The position numbers were made by a program, and so were the translations under genes. The notes below the pieces were generated by a model, which was not told the DNA's origin, ran no database searches, and saw nothing but the letters and a program-made list of their open reading frames with translations. Below are positions 6,647-13,380 of a stretch of 27,382 nt of DNA, piece by piece. The stretch is taken from assembly GCA_938041695.1 (NCBI GenBank), contig CALISI010000074.1, positions 1-27,382 of the forward strand. The letters are read 5' to 3'. This DNA comes from an uncultured Actinomyces sp. (GTDB lineage: Bacteria; Actinomycetota; Actinomycetes; Actinomycetales; Actinomycetaceae). Positions within the stretch are counted from its first letter, which is position 1, and each line of letters begins with the position of its first letter.

Positions 6647-7750
6647 ATGAAGGAGCGCTTGATCTCCCTGGCGTGGGCGGCCCCGTGGATGCTGTTCATG
6701 GGCTTCCCCCTGGCCTACGCCCTGGAGTTGACGGATACCACCCAGCGCGCGGGCATCATCGGGCTGTGCGCCCTCCTCGCAGCCGCTAACTCGGCGGCGT
6801 GGCTGACCAATCCCCTGCCCGCGCGCAACTCCTTCACGAGGCCGTTCATCCTCTCCCACGCCGCGCTGGCAGCGGCGACGGCCATCTACCTCGCCTACGC
6901 GACCGCCGTTGGTTTCCCCTACGCGTTCATGCTGACGTCGTATCTGCTGGTCGCGTGGATCTTTCAGGCGCCAAGCAGATACATTGTCGCGGGCGTCGTA
7001 CCGATCGTTGCCATCGCGGGCGTGGCCGCCTACGCAGAGGGAGAGCCGCTGTGGATGATCTGGTACCTGGCCCTCCTCATCGGCTTCGTCGGTGTGGCCC
7101 GCTGGGGCATGGAGCGTTCGGCCCGTGAACGCCTGCGCCGTCAGGACGCGATTCAGCGCGCGAAGGCCGCCGAACGGGCGCGCCTGAGTACGGACCTGCA
7201 CGATATCCTCGGGCACTCGCTGACGGGGATCACGATGGTGTCTGAGCTGGCGGGTCGTCTCCTGGAGGCGGGGCGCGTCGAGGAGGCGCGCGAGCAGCTG
7301 CGCGCGGTCACCGCGCAGTCGAACGAGGCCTTGGCTGACGTCCGCCGCATCGTGGCGGCCACGCGGGCCTTGTCCCCGGGAGAGGAGCTCGAGGAGGCGC
7401 GGTCGCTTTTGGAGGTCGCGCGCATCGACGCCGAGATCACGAATGAGGGCGAGCCGCCGTCGGGGCCTCGTTCGGCGGCCGCCGCCCACGTGATCCGCGA
7501 GGGCGTCACGAACGCGATCCTGCACGCACACCCCTCGTGGGTGCGGGTACGTCTTTGCCCTGATGGCGTGACGGTTACGAACGACGGATACTCGGCCGCC
7601 TACGCCGCGTCGAGCGCGGGATCGGGGTCGGGCCTGGCGGGCCTGTCCGAGCTGGTCGGCGACGAGGGCACGCTCACCTGGGGCGCGTCGGGCTCTACGT
7701 GGACGCTCGTGCTGGCCTTCGAGGCCACACCCGACGCTTACTCGTCCTGA
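6647..7750 (+). CDS. Sensor histidine kinase (HisKA_3 / DesK-LnrJ-like)
   Basis: This 367-residue membrane kinase has about five or six N-terminal hydrophobic segments (roughly residues 5-150) and no large extracellular domain, as in intramembrane-sensing kinases. The dimerisation and phosphoacceptor motif DLHDILGHSL places the phosphorylated His at H185. The ATPase part shows an N-box-like VIREGVTNAILHAH near 283-296, a short NDG segment and a GSGSGLAGL glycine-rich lid. Family knowledge: such kinases pair with NarL/LuxR regulators and often control adjacent ABC exporters (for example LnrJK with LnrLMN, or DesKR). The gene follows the exporter genes and precedes a regulator, so it probably senses the exporter's substrate or membrane stress. 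No ribosome site is seen; leaderless translation is likely. Confidence 0.9.
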   Translation: MKERLISLAWAAPWMLFMGFPLAYALELTDTTQRAGIIGLCALLAAANSAAWLTNPLPARNSFTRPFILSHAALAAATAIYLAYATAVGFPYAFMLTSYLLVAWIFQAPSRYIVAGVVPIVAIAGVAAYAEGEPLWMIWYLALLIGFVGVARWGMERSARERLRRQDAIQRAKAAERARLSTDLHDILGHSLTGITMVSELAGRLLEAGRVEEAREQLRAVTAQSNEALADVRRIVAATRALSPGEELEEARSLLEVARIDAEITNEGEPPSGPRSAAAAHVIREGVTNAILHAHPSWVRVRLCPDGVTVTNDGYSAAYAASSAGSGSGLAGLSELVGDEGTLTWGASGSTWTLVLAFEATPDAYSS

Positions 7751-7771
7751 CTGTCCCGCTGCACTCCCCCT

Positions 7772-7834
7772 CGACGAGGCAGTGTCCCCTTCCCGGGTCT
7801 TGCGCGGTCCCCGGGAGGGGGAGTCGGCCTCGTC
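7772..7834. terminator. Long interrupted stem-loop between kinase and regulator genes
   Basis: The outer arms GACGAGGC (7773-7780) and GCCTCGTC (7827-7834) enclose inner arms CCCCTTCCCGGG (7786-7797) and CCCGGGAGGGG (7810-7820). No T-run follows. It could be a terminator or attenuator that uncouples the regulator from the kinase; TAGTAC at 7883-7888 could then be a -10 for the regulator gene. Confidence 0.5.
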
Positions 7835-7916
7835 CTGAGGGGTGAGCACACCCGAGAGATGATCCTGCGGCCTGCGCTAGCCTAGTACCCCAAGCGCAGG
7901 CAGACAGGAGGGTGAC

Positions 7917-8558
7917 GTGACGATTCGGGTACTCGTGGCCGACGATCAGGCGATGATTCGCGGGGCGTTGGCTGGGTTGCTGGACCTGGAGCGCGATATT
8001 GAGGTCGTCGCGCAGGCCGCGGACGGCGCGCAGGCACTCGATGAGCTGGCGCGCCTGGCATCAGCGGACGCCCCCGCCCACGCGAGTGCCCCCGTCGACG
8101 TCGCCATCATCGACGTCGAGATGCCCCGCATGGACGGCATCACGGCCACGCAGGCGATCCGGGAGCGTTTCCCGGGCGTGCGCGTGCTCATCGTGACGAC
8201 GTTCGGGCGACCGGGCTATCTGCAGCGAGCCCTCGACGCGGGGGCGACGGGCTTCATGGTCAAGGACGCGCCGGTCGAGACCCTGGCCGACGGCGTGCGC
8301 ACGGTGGCGGCGGGTGGCCGCGCGATTGATCAGAGCCTGGCTCTTGAGGCGCTGTCGGCTGGGTCCTCGCCGCTGACGGACCGCGAAGCCGACGTCTTGC
8401 GCGAGGTCGAGGGCGGCGGCACCATCGCGGACATCGCCCGTTCGCTGGGACTCAGCCAGGGGACGGTGCGCAACCACGTGTCCTCGTCGATGCTGAAGAT
8501 GGACGCGCGCACCCGCGCCGAGGCCGCGTCCCTGGCGCGTGCGGCCGGCTGGCTGTAG
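7917..8558 (+). CDS. Response regulator, NarL/FixJ (LuxR-type DNA-binding domain)
   Basis: This 213-residue protein has a receiver domain with acidic residues D9-D10, phosphoacceptor D66 (in VAIIDVEMPRMDG), a conserved Thr in LIVTTFGR and Lys in MVKDAP. A LuxR-type helix-turn-helix follows (LTDREADVL, then GTIADIARSLGLSQGTVRNHV). D66 sits later than the usual position of about 54, because an Ala/Pro-rich stretch (residues about 47-60) is inserted before it. The GTG start has a strong AGGAGGG ribosome site four bases upstream. It lies 166 bp after the kinase, separated by a stem-loop. It should be phosphorylated by that kinase and probably regulates the upstream exporter; the target is inferred from position. 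Confidence 0.93.
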   Translation: MTIRVLVADDQAMIRGALAGLLDLERDIEVVAQAADGAQALDELARLASADAPAHASAPVDVAIIDVEMPRMDGITATQAIRERFPGVRVLIVTTFGRPGYLQRALDAGATGFMVKDAPVETLADGVRTVAAGGRAIDQSLALEALSAGSSPLTDREADVLREVEGGGTIADIARSLGLSQGTVRNHVSSSMLKMDARTRAEAASLARAAGWL

Positions 8559-8572
8559 GCAGGCCGCGCAGG

Positions 8573-8592
8573 TGGTATCAGAGTGATACCAT
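8573..8592 (+). promoter_or_regulatory. Operator palindrome and -10 of the toxin-antitoxin pair
   Basis: TGGTATCA and TGATACCA flank a GAG spacer, a perfect 8-bp inverted repeat at 8573-8591. TACCAT (8587-8592) overlaps it and lies exactly 6 nt before the antitoxin ATG at 8599. This fits an autorepressed, possibly leaderless promoter bound by the ribbon-helix-helix antitoxin. Confidence 0.65.
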
Positions 8593-8598
8593 GACGAT

Positions 8599-8802
8599 AT
8601 GGCTATGACACTCCGACTCGACGAGGAACACGCACGCAAGCTCGACGAGCTCGCCCAACGTTCCGGCACGTCCAAACACGATGCAGTGCTGCGCGCCATC
8701 GACGAGGAGTTCAACCGCATGACCCACCGCCAGCGCGTCACCGACGCACTCAACCAAACCGTTGAGCGCTGGGGGGACGCACTTGAGCGACTCGGCCAGT
8801 AA
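8599..8802 (+). CDS. Ribbon-helix-helix (CopG-like) antitoxin
   Basis: This 67-residue protein begins MAMTLRLDEEHARKLDELA, the short beta strand followed by a helix typical of ribbon-helix-helix DNA-binding proteins. A second helix (SKHDAVLRAIDEEF) and a hydrophilic C-terminal tail follow; the tail probably binds and neutralises the toxin. The ATG at 8599 lacks a ribosome site; a second ATG at 8605 is also possible. The toxin gene starts 4 bases after the stop, as expected for a type II pair. A perfect palindrome covers its promoter. Small size, context and fold agree; the DNA-binding and antitoxin roles are inferred from the family. Confidence 0.85.
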   Translation: MAMTLRLDEEHARKLDELAQRSGTSKHDAVLRAIDEEFNRMTHRQRVTDALNQTVERWGDALERLGQ

Positions 8803-8806
8803 CACC

Positions 8807-9190
8807 ATGCCGTGCGAGTTTCTCTCGCTTGAGGACCTCCTGGACATCGTATCCGCACTGAAAATTGGTCCTGTCCGGGATCTCGGACTCCTCAATGCGG
8901 CAGCTCTGCGCCCCCAAACAACGCTGATGGGCCAGGACGCCTACCCGTCCATCGCCGCCAAGGCCGCAGCCCTCCTCGAATCACTCACAAAAAATCACGC
9001 GCTGATCGACGGAAACAAGCGCCTTGCGTGGGCTGCTTGTTCTGTTTTCTTATCTCTCAACGCACTCAAGATCAACGAAACCGTTTCCAACGATGACGTG
9101 TATGAGCTTGTGATGGCGGTTGCGGCCTCTCACGCGACGCTTGAGCAAGTCTGCGCCACGCTCTCAGAATGGACGGCTATGCGCCCATGA
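8807..9190 (+). CDS. doc: Doc-type toxin (Fic/Doc fold)
   Basis: This 127-residue protein carries HALIDGNKR (residues 64-72), a version of the Fic/Doc active-site motif HxFxDGNKR in which the Phe is replaced by Leu. Length and helical make-up match phage P1 Doc (126 residues). Known Doc phosphorylates elongation factor EF-Tu and stops translation; that activity is assumed here. ATG 8807 is chosen for family length and because it lies 4 bases after the antitoxin stop. TTG 8783, preceded by a GGGGGGA ribosome-like site, would add eight residues and overlap the antitoxin. The gene has lower GC than its neighbours, which suggests transfer. Its 3' end overlaps the convergent VanZ-like gene by 14 bp. 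Confidence 0.88.
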   Translation: MPCEFLSLEDLLDIVSALKIGPVRDLGLLNAAALRPQTTLMGQDAYPSIAAKAAALLESLTKNHALIDGNKRLAWAACSVFLSLNALKINETVSNDDVYELVMAVAASHATLEQVCATLSEWTAMRP

Positions 9191-10019
9191 AGCGCGAGTT
9201 GCGCGCCATGAAGGGCAGCAGGCGCACGCCCGCGTAGGCGCCCAGCGTATTCATGATGACGTCGTCGATGTCGACGACGCGGTAGGTGCAGGGCACGACG
9301 CCGAACAGGCCCGTGTCCTGGGTCAGCTCGATGAGGCAGGAGAGGACGCAGCCGATCGCCACCCACGCCAGCACGCGGCGGTGCGGGATCGAGCGCACCA
9401 GGCGAGCCCCGTCGGCGGGGGCACTGCGCATGCGCCGAATACACCACGTGGTCTCCGCGAGCGCGCCAAAGGGCACGAACAGGGCGATGTTGAGCAGGAT
9501 CGACAGGCCATACAGGGTCCCGCGCAGGTTCTCACCGTCGCGGAACTGCTCGAAGACCGCCGCGAAGGACCCGAAGGGCGTGTAGTTGTCCCAGTGGATG
9601 ATCGCCGCGCACGCGGCCACCGGGTCGGAGGGCAGCGGCAGCAGCGTGAAAATCAGCAGGCCGGCGACGTAGAGGAACCAGGCGAGCGGAAGGGCGCGCG
9701 GGAGCCTCCACATCGACGAGGCAGGGGCCACGATCACGGGAATCTCCACCGTCATCGGGGTGTCGGGGTTCTCCTCGCGCGGCAGGAGGGCACCCGTGCG
9801 CTTCGAGCGCCGGTAGATGAGCGGGAGCGCCTGCACGACGGTCAGATGTGCGCGACCGCCCCGCCCGGACGCCCGAGCTTCCTCCAAGGAAGCGTCACCG
9901 ACTGAGGAGGGACGACCAGAATCCCTGCGACGACCATGCAGCCACCACAGCGCACACGTGATCGCGCAGACCGCAGCGTAAAGTCCCAGGTCAAGCGCCC
10001 AGTTGATTGCCGTGTACAT
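9177..10019 (-). CDS. VanZ-like membrane protein
   Basis: This 280-residue protein has one N-terminal membrane helix, a long hydrophilic segment (about residues 28-125, Arg- and Ser-rich), then a VanZ domain. Visible VanZ features are LLPLPSDPV, NIALFVPFGAL, CLIELTQ and RVVDIDDVIMNTLGAYAG. VanZ proteins can give low-level teicoplanin resistance, but most chromosomal members have no proven role. ATG 10019 is chosen because a GGGAGGGG ribosome site lies just upstream; a longer frame to 10148 lacks one. The stop lies inside the end of the convergent toxin gene. An inverted repeat (10039-10070) lies immediately upstream. The long hydrophilic insertion after the first helix is unusual for VanZ. 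Bases 10071-10196 hold no recognisable feature. Confidence 0.85.
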   Translation of the reverse strand: MYTAINWALDLGLYAAVCAITCALWWLHGRRRDSGRPSSVGDASLEEARASGRGGRAHLTVVQALPLIYRRSKRTGALLPREENPDTPMTVEIPVIVAPASSMWRLPRALPLAWFLYVAGLLIFTLLPLPSDPVAACAAIIHWDNYTPFGSFAAVFEQFRDGENLRGTLYGLSILLNIALFVPFGALAETTWCIRRMRSAPADGARLVRSIPHRRVLAWVAIGCVLSCLIELTQDTGLFGVVPCTYRVVDIDDVIMNTLGAYAGVRLLPFMARNSRFMGA

Positions 10020-10038
10020 GTCACCCCTCCCTTTGAAG

Positions 10039-10070
10039 GGAACATTACCGGCGTTATCGGGCAATGTTCC
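10039..10070 (-). promoter_or_regulatory. Inverted repeat just upstream of the VanZ-like gene
   Basis: GGAACATT (10039-10046) and AATGTTCC (10063-10070) form a perfect 8-bp inverted repeat with a 16-bp gap. The gap itself contains a partial palindrome (CCGGCGTTATCGG). It lies about 20 bases before the start codon, where a repressor could act. The regulator is unknown. Confidence 0.4.
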
Positions 10071-10196
10071 GGACGTGCGCCCAGTTCCACACGAGACGGA
10101 CACATTGTGAGAAAAACGGCTGGGAATCCTCTGGAATTTATTGGTCACAATTGCGCGCTACAACGACGAAGCACGCAGGGCACCCCTCTCCTCTCC

Positions 10197-10934
10197 TTAC
10201 TCTGAACAGATTGACAGCTGCTCAGCCATCGCATCCTGCTCATCGCGGGTCACGCTCAGCCCGTAGGCGCTCTTGACGGCGATCTGCCGCTTCACGTAGT
10301 CGCAGCGGAAGGCCCTATTCGGTGGCAGCCACTGGTCCGCGGAGGACGCAGACTTGTCCTCGTTGGCCTGTCCGTCCACCGCGAGCAGGTTCTGCGGATC
10401 GTTAGCGAACTCCAGTCGGCGCTGCGCGTCCCACCGCCACGCGCCCGAACGCCACGCGTCCGCCAGCGCGACGACGTGGTCGATCTGCACGAGGGACGAG
10501 GTCTTCTCTCCCTTCTGGAACTCAATCGTGGCCCCCGTGTATGGCTCGGCGAGCGTGCCGGACAGGACCACGCAGTCGCGCGTGCCCGGTTTAAAAGTGG
10601 GGCGCGCCAAGTCGCGGGCAAGAATGTCGTTTCGAGTGTCGCAACCGTTGTGGTTCGTGTCCGCCCAGCTCTGCCCATAGGCGCTGCGGTCATAGGCGGG
10701 AGCATCGGGGTCATTCACCGACTCTCGAACCGTGAGCTCGCGGAGCTGACGGGCTGCGTCGCTATCCGGCAGGGAGGACAGCGCCTGCCCGCTGCGCAGC
10801 GGAGGCCACCCCAGGCGCGAGCGCAGGCCCAGCAGGTCCCACCCCACTCCGGGGGCGAACGCCCACACGAGGGCAGCGACGATCGCCAGCAGGACAATCC
10901 TGTCCCCCAGGCTCCTGCGTCGCCTGCGTGCCAT
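10197..10934 (-). CDS. Exported HNH-family nuclease (GmrSD-C/DUF1524-like)
   Basis: This 245-residue protein starts with a basic stretch (MARRRRRSLGDR) and one hydrophobic helix (about 13-30), so it is membrane-anchored or secreted. The catalytic core shows QIDHVVALADAW (His at 153 after Asp 152), FANDPQNLLAVDGQAN (Asn 182 and 191) and the tail PNRAFRCDYV, the pattern of the HNH-family proteins common in actinobacteria. Cysteines at 98, 121, 211 and 243 could form disulfides outside the cell. ATG 10934 has AGAAGGGA upstream; a longer frame to 11006 would run into a terminator hairpin. It is separated from the permease gene upstream by that hairpin. A DNA-degrading or nutrient role is likely, but the substrate is unknown. 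Confidence 0.85.
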   Translation of the reverse strand: MARRRRRSLGDRIVLLAIVAALVWAFAPGVGWDLLGLRSRLGWPPLRSGQALSSLPDSDAARQLRELTVRESVNDPDAPAYDRSAYGQSWADTNHNGCDTRNDILARDLARPTFKPGTRDCVVLSGTLAEPYTGATIEFQKGEKTSSLVQIDHVVALADAWRSGAWRWDAQRRLEFANDPQNLLAVDGQANEDKSASSADQWLPPNRAFRCDYVKRQIAVKSAYGLSVTRDEQDAMAEQLSICSE

Positions 10935-10964
10935 GCGCCCGATCCCTTCTCTCACGCCCACACA

Positions 10965-10999
10965 ATGAGGGCACCCCGACCAACCCGGGGTGCCCTCAT
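10965..10999 (-). terminator. Strong stem-loop after the amino-acid permease gene
   Basis: ATGAGGGCACCCCG (10965-10978) pairs with CGGGGTGCCCTCAT (10986-10999), a perfect 14-bp stem with a 7-base loop. On the minus strand TTGTGTG follows the stem. It lies about 50 bases after the permease stop and just ahead of the nuclease start, so it separates the two units. Confidence 0.82.
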
Positions 11000-11051
11000 G
11001 ATGCACCCACCCGCCGGCATCTGCGTCCCGGCGGGCGGCGCCTGTGGATAA

Positions 11052-12554
11052 CTAGGCCTTGGTGCGCACAGCCAACAGCTGACGCACGAAGTAAACGGCC
11101 ACGATGATGAGCGTCAGCGCGCCCATGGAGACCAGCTGAGCCCGGCCCTCGTCGCTCATGAGCATGAGGACACCGATCCCACCCAAGCCAACGAGCACCA
11201 GCCACGGCAGCCACGGCCACCCGGGCATACGAATCACGAGAGAGCCCGAGCGCTCCAGCGACGGATGCAGGCGCATCAGCGAAATGATGATGAACGTCCA
11301 CACGATCAGCAGAACCATGCCGATCGCGTTGATGAGCATCGTCAGAATCTCACCGGGCAGATACCAGTTGCCCAGGACCGCCAGCAGCGCCAGAACCACG
11401 ACGAGGCCGACCGCGCGCTTCGGGGTCCGCCCCGCCTCGATGTCACCCTCCATCTCGGAGGCCAGGACGGCCTCGTCATCCTCGAGGGCAGCCTCGACGA
11501 CCGAGTGCGCGCGAGCCTCGTTGGACGCAGCAGCACCCAGCAGCCAGCGCGGCCCCATATCACGCGCCGACAGCGAGTAGGCCATGCGCGAGGAGGCGTA
11601 GATATTCGCGGAAAACGCGGAGATCAGCGCCATGAAGATAATGACGTTCATGAGCGTGCCGACCGCGGGGACGCCAGCCATCTCGAGCACAGCGGCGAAG
11701 GCGTTCGTCTTCATGGCCTCGCCATCCCACGGCAGCAGCGCGATCAGTAGGACGACAGAGCCGACATAGAACACGAGGATGCGAGTGACGACCGAGCGGA
11801 TCGCGCTGCTCATCGCAGCGCGAGGATCCTCGGCCTCGGCCGCTGCGATCGTCACGATCTCCAGGCCGCCGAAAGACGTGATGACGGCCAGGAGCGCGAC
11901 CGCGATGCCCGACAGGCCATTGGGCATAAACCCGTTATGTCCCGAGACGTTCTGCCACACTCCCTCGTGGCCGGGCAGGGGGCCGACGATCGCCGTGCGT
12001 GCAACCAGGTACACGCCCACGCACAGGAAGGCGATAATCGCGACGATCTTCACCATCGACAGCCAGGCCTCGATCTCGCCATACTGACCGGCGGACAGCA
12101 GGTTAATGCCGCCAATAACGACGACAATAACGAGGGCCACCACCCACTGTGGGACCGCCGGGAACCAGCCAACAAAGAACGTCGCCGCGCCCGTCACCTC
12201 TAGGCCCGACACCATGATGAGCATGACCCAATACAGCCACCCGATCGTGAAGCCTGCCCAGCGGCCGATCCCGGCCTCGGCGTATGAAGAAAAAGAACCC
12301 GTCGTCGGCAGGGACGAGGCCAATTCCGCGAGGGCAAGCATGACCGAGACGACGATGAATGCGGCCACCGTATAGGACAGGATGACGGCGGGCCCGGCCT
12401 GGTGGATCGCGGAACCCGTGCCCAGGAAGAAGCCAGCACCAATCGCGAGGCCCAGGGCCATCATGGACAGGTGCCACGTCTTGAAACGCTTACGCCCCGA
12501 GGCGGGTGCCGACTCGGCGGGAGTAGAAGAAAGGGGTGTTGATTGGGGAGTCAC
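11052..12554 (-). CDS. Amino-acid permease, APC superfamily (AAT family)
   Basis: This 500-residue protein has about twelve hydrophobic segments. The opening LSMMALGLAIGAGFFLGTG is the classic first-helix motif of GabP/AnsP/RocE-type amino-acid:proton symporters, and LPTTGSFSSYA fits the helix 2-3 region. Oddity: a hydrophilic acidic stretch (EARAHSVVEAALEDDEA and onward, about 35-40 residues) is inserted in a cytoplasmic loop near residues 345-385, where relatives have a short link. The GTG at 12554 starts 9 bases after the stop of the upstream TRIC-like gene. TAGTAT lies exactly 6 nt before it, so either reinitiation or an internal leaderless promoter may be used. The substrate cannot be named from sequence. 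The gene ends about 50 bases before a strong terminator. Confidence 0.92.
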   Translation of the reverse strand: MTPQSTPLSSTPAESAPASGRKRFKTWHLSMMALGLAIGAGFFLGTGSAIHQAGPAVILSYTVAAFIVVSVMLALAELASSLPTTGSFSSYAEAGIGRWAGFTIGWLYWVMLIMVSGLEVTGAATFFVGWFPAVPQWVVALVIVVVIGGINLLSAGQYGEIEAWLSMVKIVAIIAFLCVGVYLVARTAIVGPLPGHEGVWQNVSGHNGFMPNGLSGIAVALLAVITSFGGLEIVTIAAAEAEDPRAAMSSAIRSVVTRILVFYVGSVVLLIALLPWDGEAMKTNAFAAVLEMAGVPAVGTLMNVIIFMALISAFSANIYASSRMAYSLSARDMGPRWLLGAAASNEARAHSVVEAALEDDEAVLASEMEGDIEAGRTPKRAVGLVVVLALLAVLGNWYLPGEILTMLINAIGMVLLIVWTFIIISLMRLHPSLERSGSLVIRMPGWPWLPWLVLVGLGGIGVLMLMSDEGRAQLVSMGALTLIIVAVYFVRQLLAVRTKA

Positions 12555-12560
12555 ACCGCC

Positions 12561-12566
12561 ATACTA
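12561..12566 (-). promoter_or_regulatory. -10-like TAGTAT, exactly 6 nt before the permease GTG
   Basis: On the minus strand TAGTAT is followed by six bases and GTG at 12554. Its TAG is the stop codon of the TRIC-like gene. No ribosome site is seen. The pattern is the same as at six other starts in the window. Confidence 0.45.
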
Positions 12567-13301
12567 ACGCCTGCCCCGACGCAAAGCCTTCAACTGAGAG
12601 TATGTGAGAGTGATGGTCCACTCGCGGGTCTGCGGAAGCCTCCAGCGACGCCAGTGCGCCATCCCCGTAAAGACGAGGCCCACGATGATCGAGGCACCCA
12701 TGCCGAGGACCGGCTGGCCCATGTACCAGAACACAACCGTCACCAGCGAGCACACAAACGCCGGGGTCGCGTAGAGGTTGTTGCCGCCGAAGACGCGCGG
12801 GACCAGGCCCGCCGAGATATCGCGGACCATGCCGCCACCGATCGCCGTCATGATGCCCAGCAGGATCGCCGGCATGATCGCGAACCCCGCGTCGAGGGTC
12901 TTGATCGCGCCCGTCGCGCTCCAACAGCCCAGCACCATGCCGTCGGCGATGACGAGGAGGACCGACCACGCGCCCGAATCCATGCGGAAAGCCATCGCCA
13001 CGAGGGCGCCGACGATCGCGAACCACAGGTAGTAGGGGTCGGTGATGGCGACGGGCGCGCCGGTGCGCGTGGTCAGGAGCAGGTCGCGAATCATGCCGCC
13101 CGCGAGCGCCGTCATGATCGCGAGAATACAAAAGCCAACAGCATCGAAGTTGCGTTCTCGCGCGACCTTGCCGCCCAGGATGCCGTTGAGGAGCACGCCC
13201 ATGAGGTCAATGGCTCGGAAGACCTCGGGCAGGGAGCTATTCAGCGCGTCGAGCAGGTGCATGGCGATCCGAAGGAGTCGATGAGTGTCGTTGTTCACCA
13301 T
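12564..13301 (-). CDS. TRIC-type channel family protein (UPF0126, two repeats)
   Basis: This 245-residue membrane protein holds two homologous UPF0126 repeats. The glycine-rich signatures are GGMIRDLLL (about residue 68) and GGGMVRDI (about residue 154), each followed by a polar turn and further hydrophobic helices, for about seven helices in all. Bacterial members form trimeric cation channels related to animal TRIC; the physiological role in bacteria is poorly known. The N-terminus is uncertain: ATG 13301 gives the full frame but has no ribosome site, and ATG 13263 (MHLLDAL) would remove 13 residues. It is the first gene of a two-gene minus-strand unit with the amino-acid permease. It is divergent from the PfkB-family kinase gene, with 79 bases between the starts. 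Confidence 0.88.
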   Translation of the reverse strand: MVNNDTHRLLRIAMHLLDALNSSLPEVFRAIDLMGVLLNGILGGKVARERNFDAVGFCILAIMTALAGGMIRDLLLTTRTGAPVAITDPYYLWFAIVGALVAMAFRMDSGAWSVLLVIADGMVLGCWSATGAIKTLDAGFAIMPAILLGIMTAIGGGMVRDISAGLVPRVFGGNNLYATPAFVCSLVTVVFWYMGQPVLGMGASIIVGLVFTGMAHWRRWRLPQTREWTITLTYSQLKALRRGRR

Positions 13302-13368
13302 GTTACAGGGTGCGCAGGCCTGTCAGCGAGCGCCGCGACCACGCTTCCTGACGCTGCCCACCGGGTGC

Positions 13369-13374
13369 GACAAT
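13369..13374 (+). promoter_or_regulatory. -10-like GACAAT, exactly 6 nt before the sugar kinase ATG
   Basis: GACAAT is followed by GTCCCC and ATG at 13381. No ribosome site is present, so a leaderless transcript is likely. Confidence 0.45.
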
Positions 13375-13380
13375 GTCCCC

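Noticed and set aside
5918..7849. 643-residue minus-strand open frame
   Set aside because: It is antisense to the permease and kinase genes, rich in Arg and Gly without domain motifs, a typical high-GC shadow frame.
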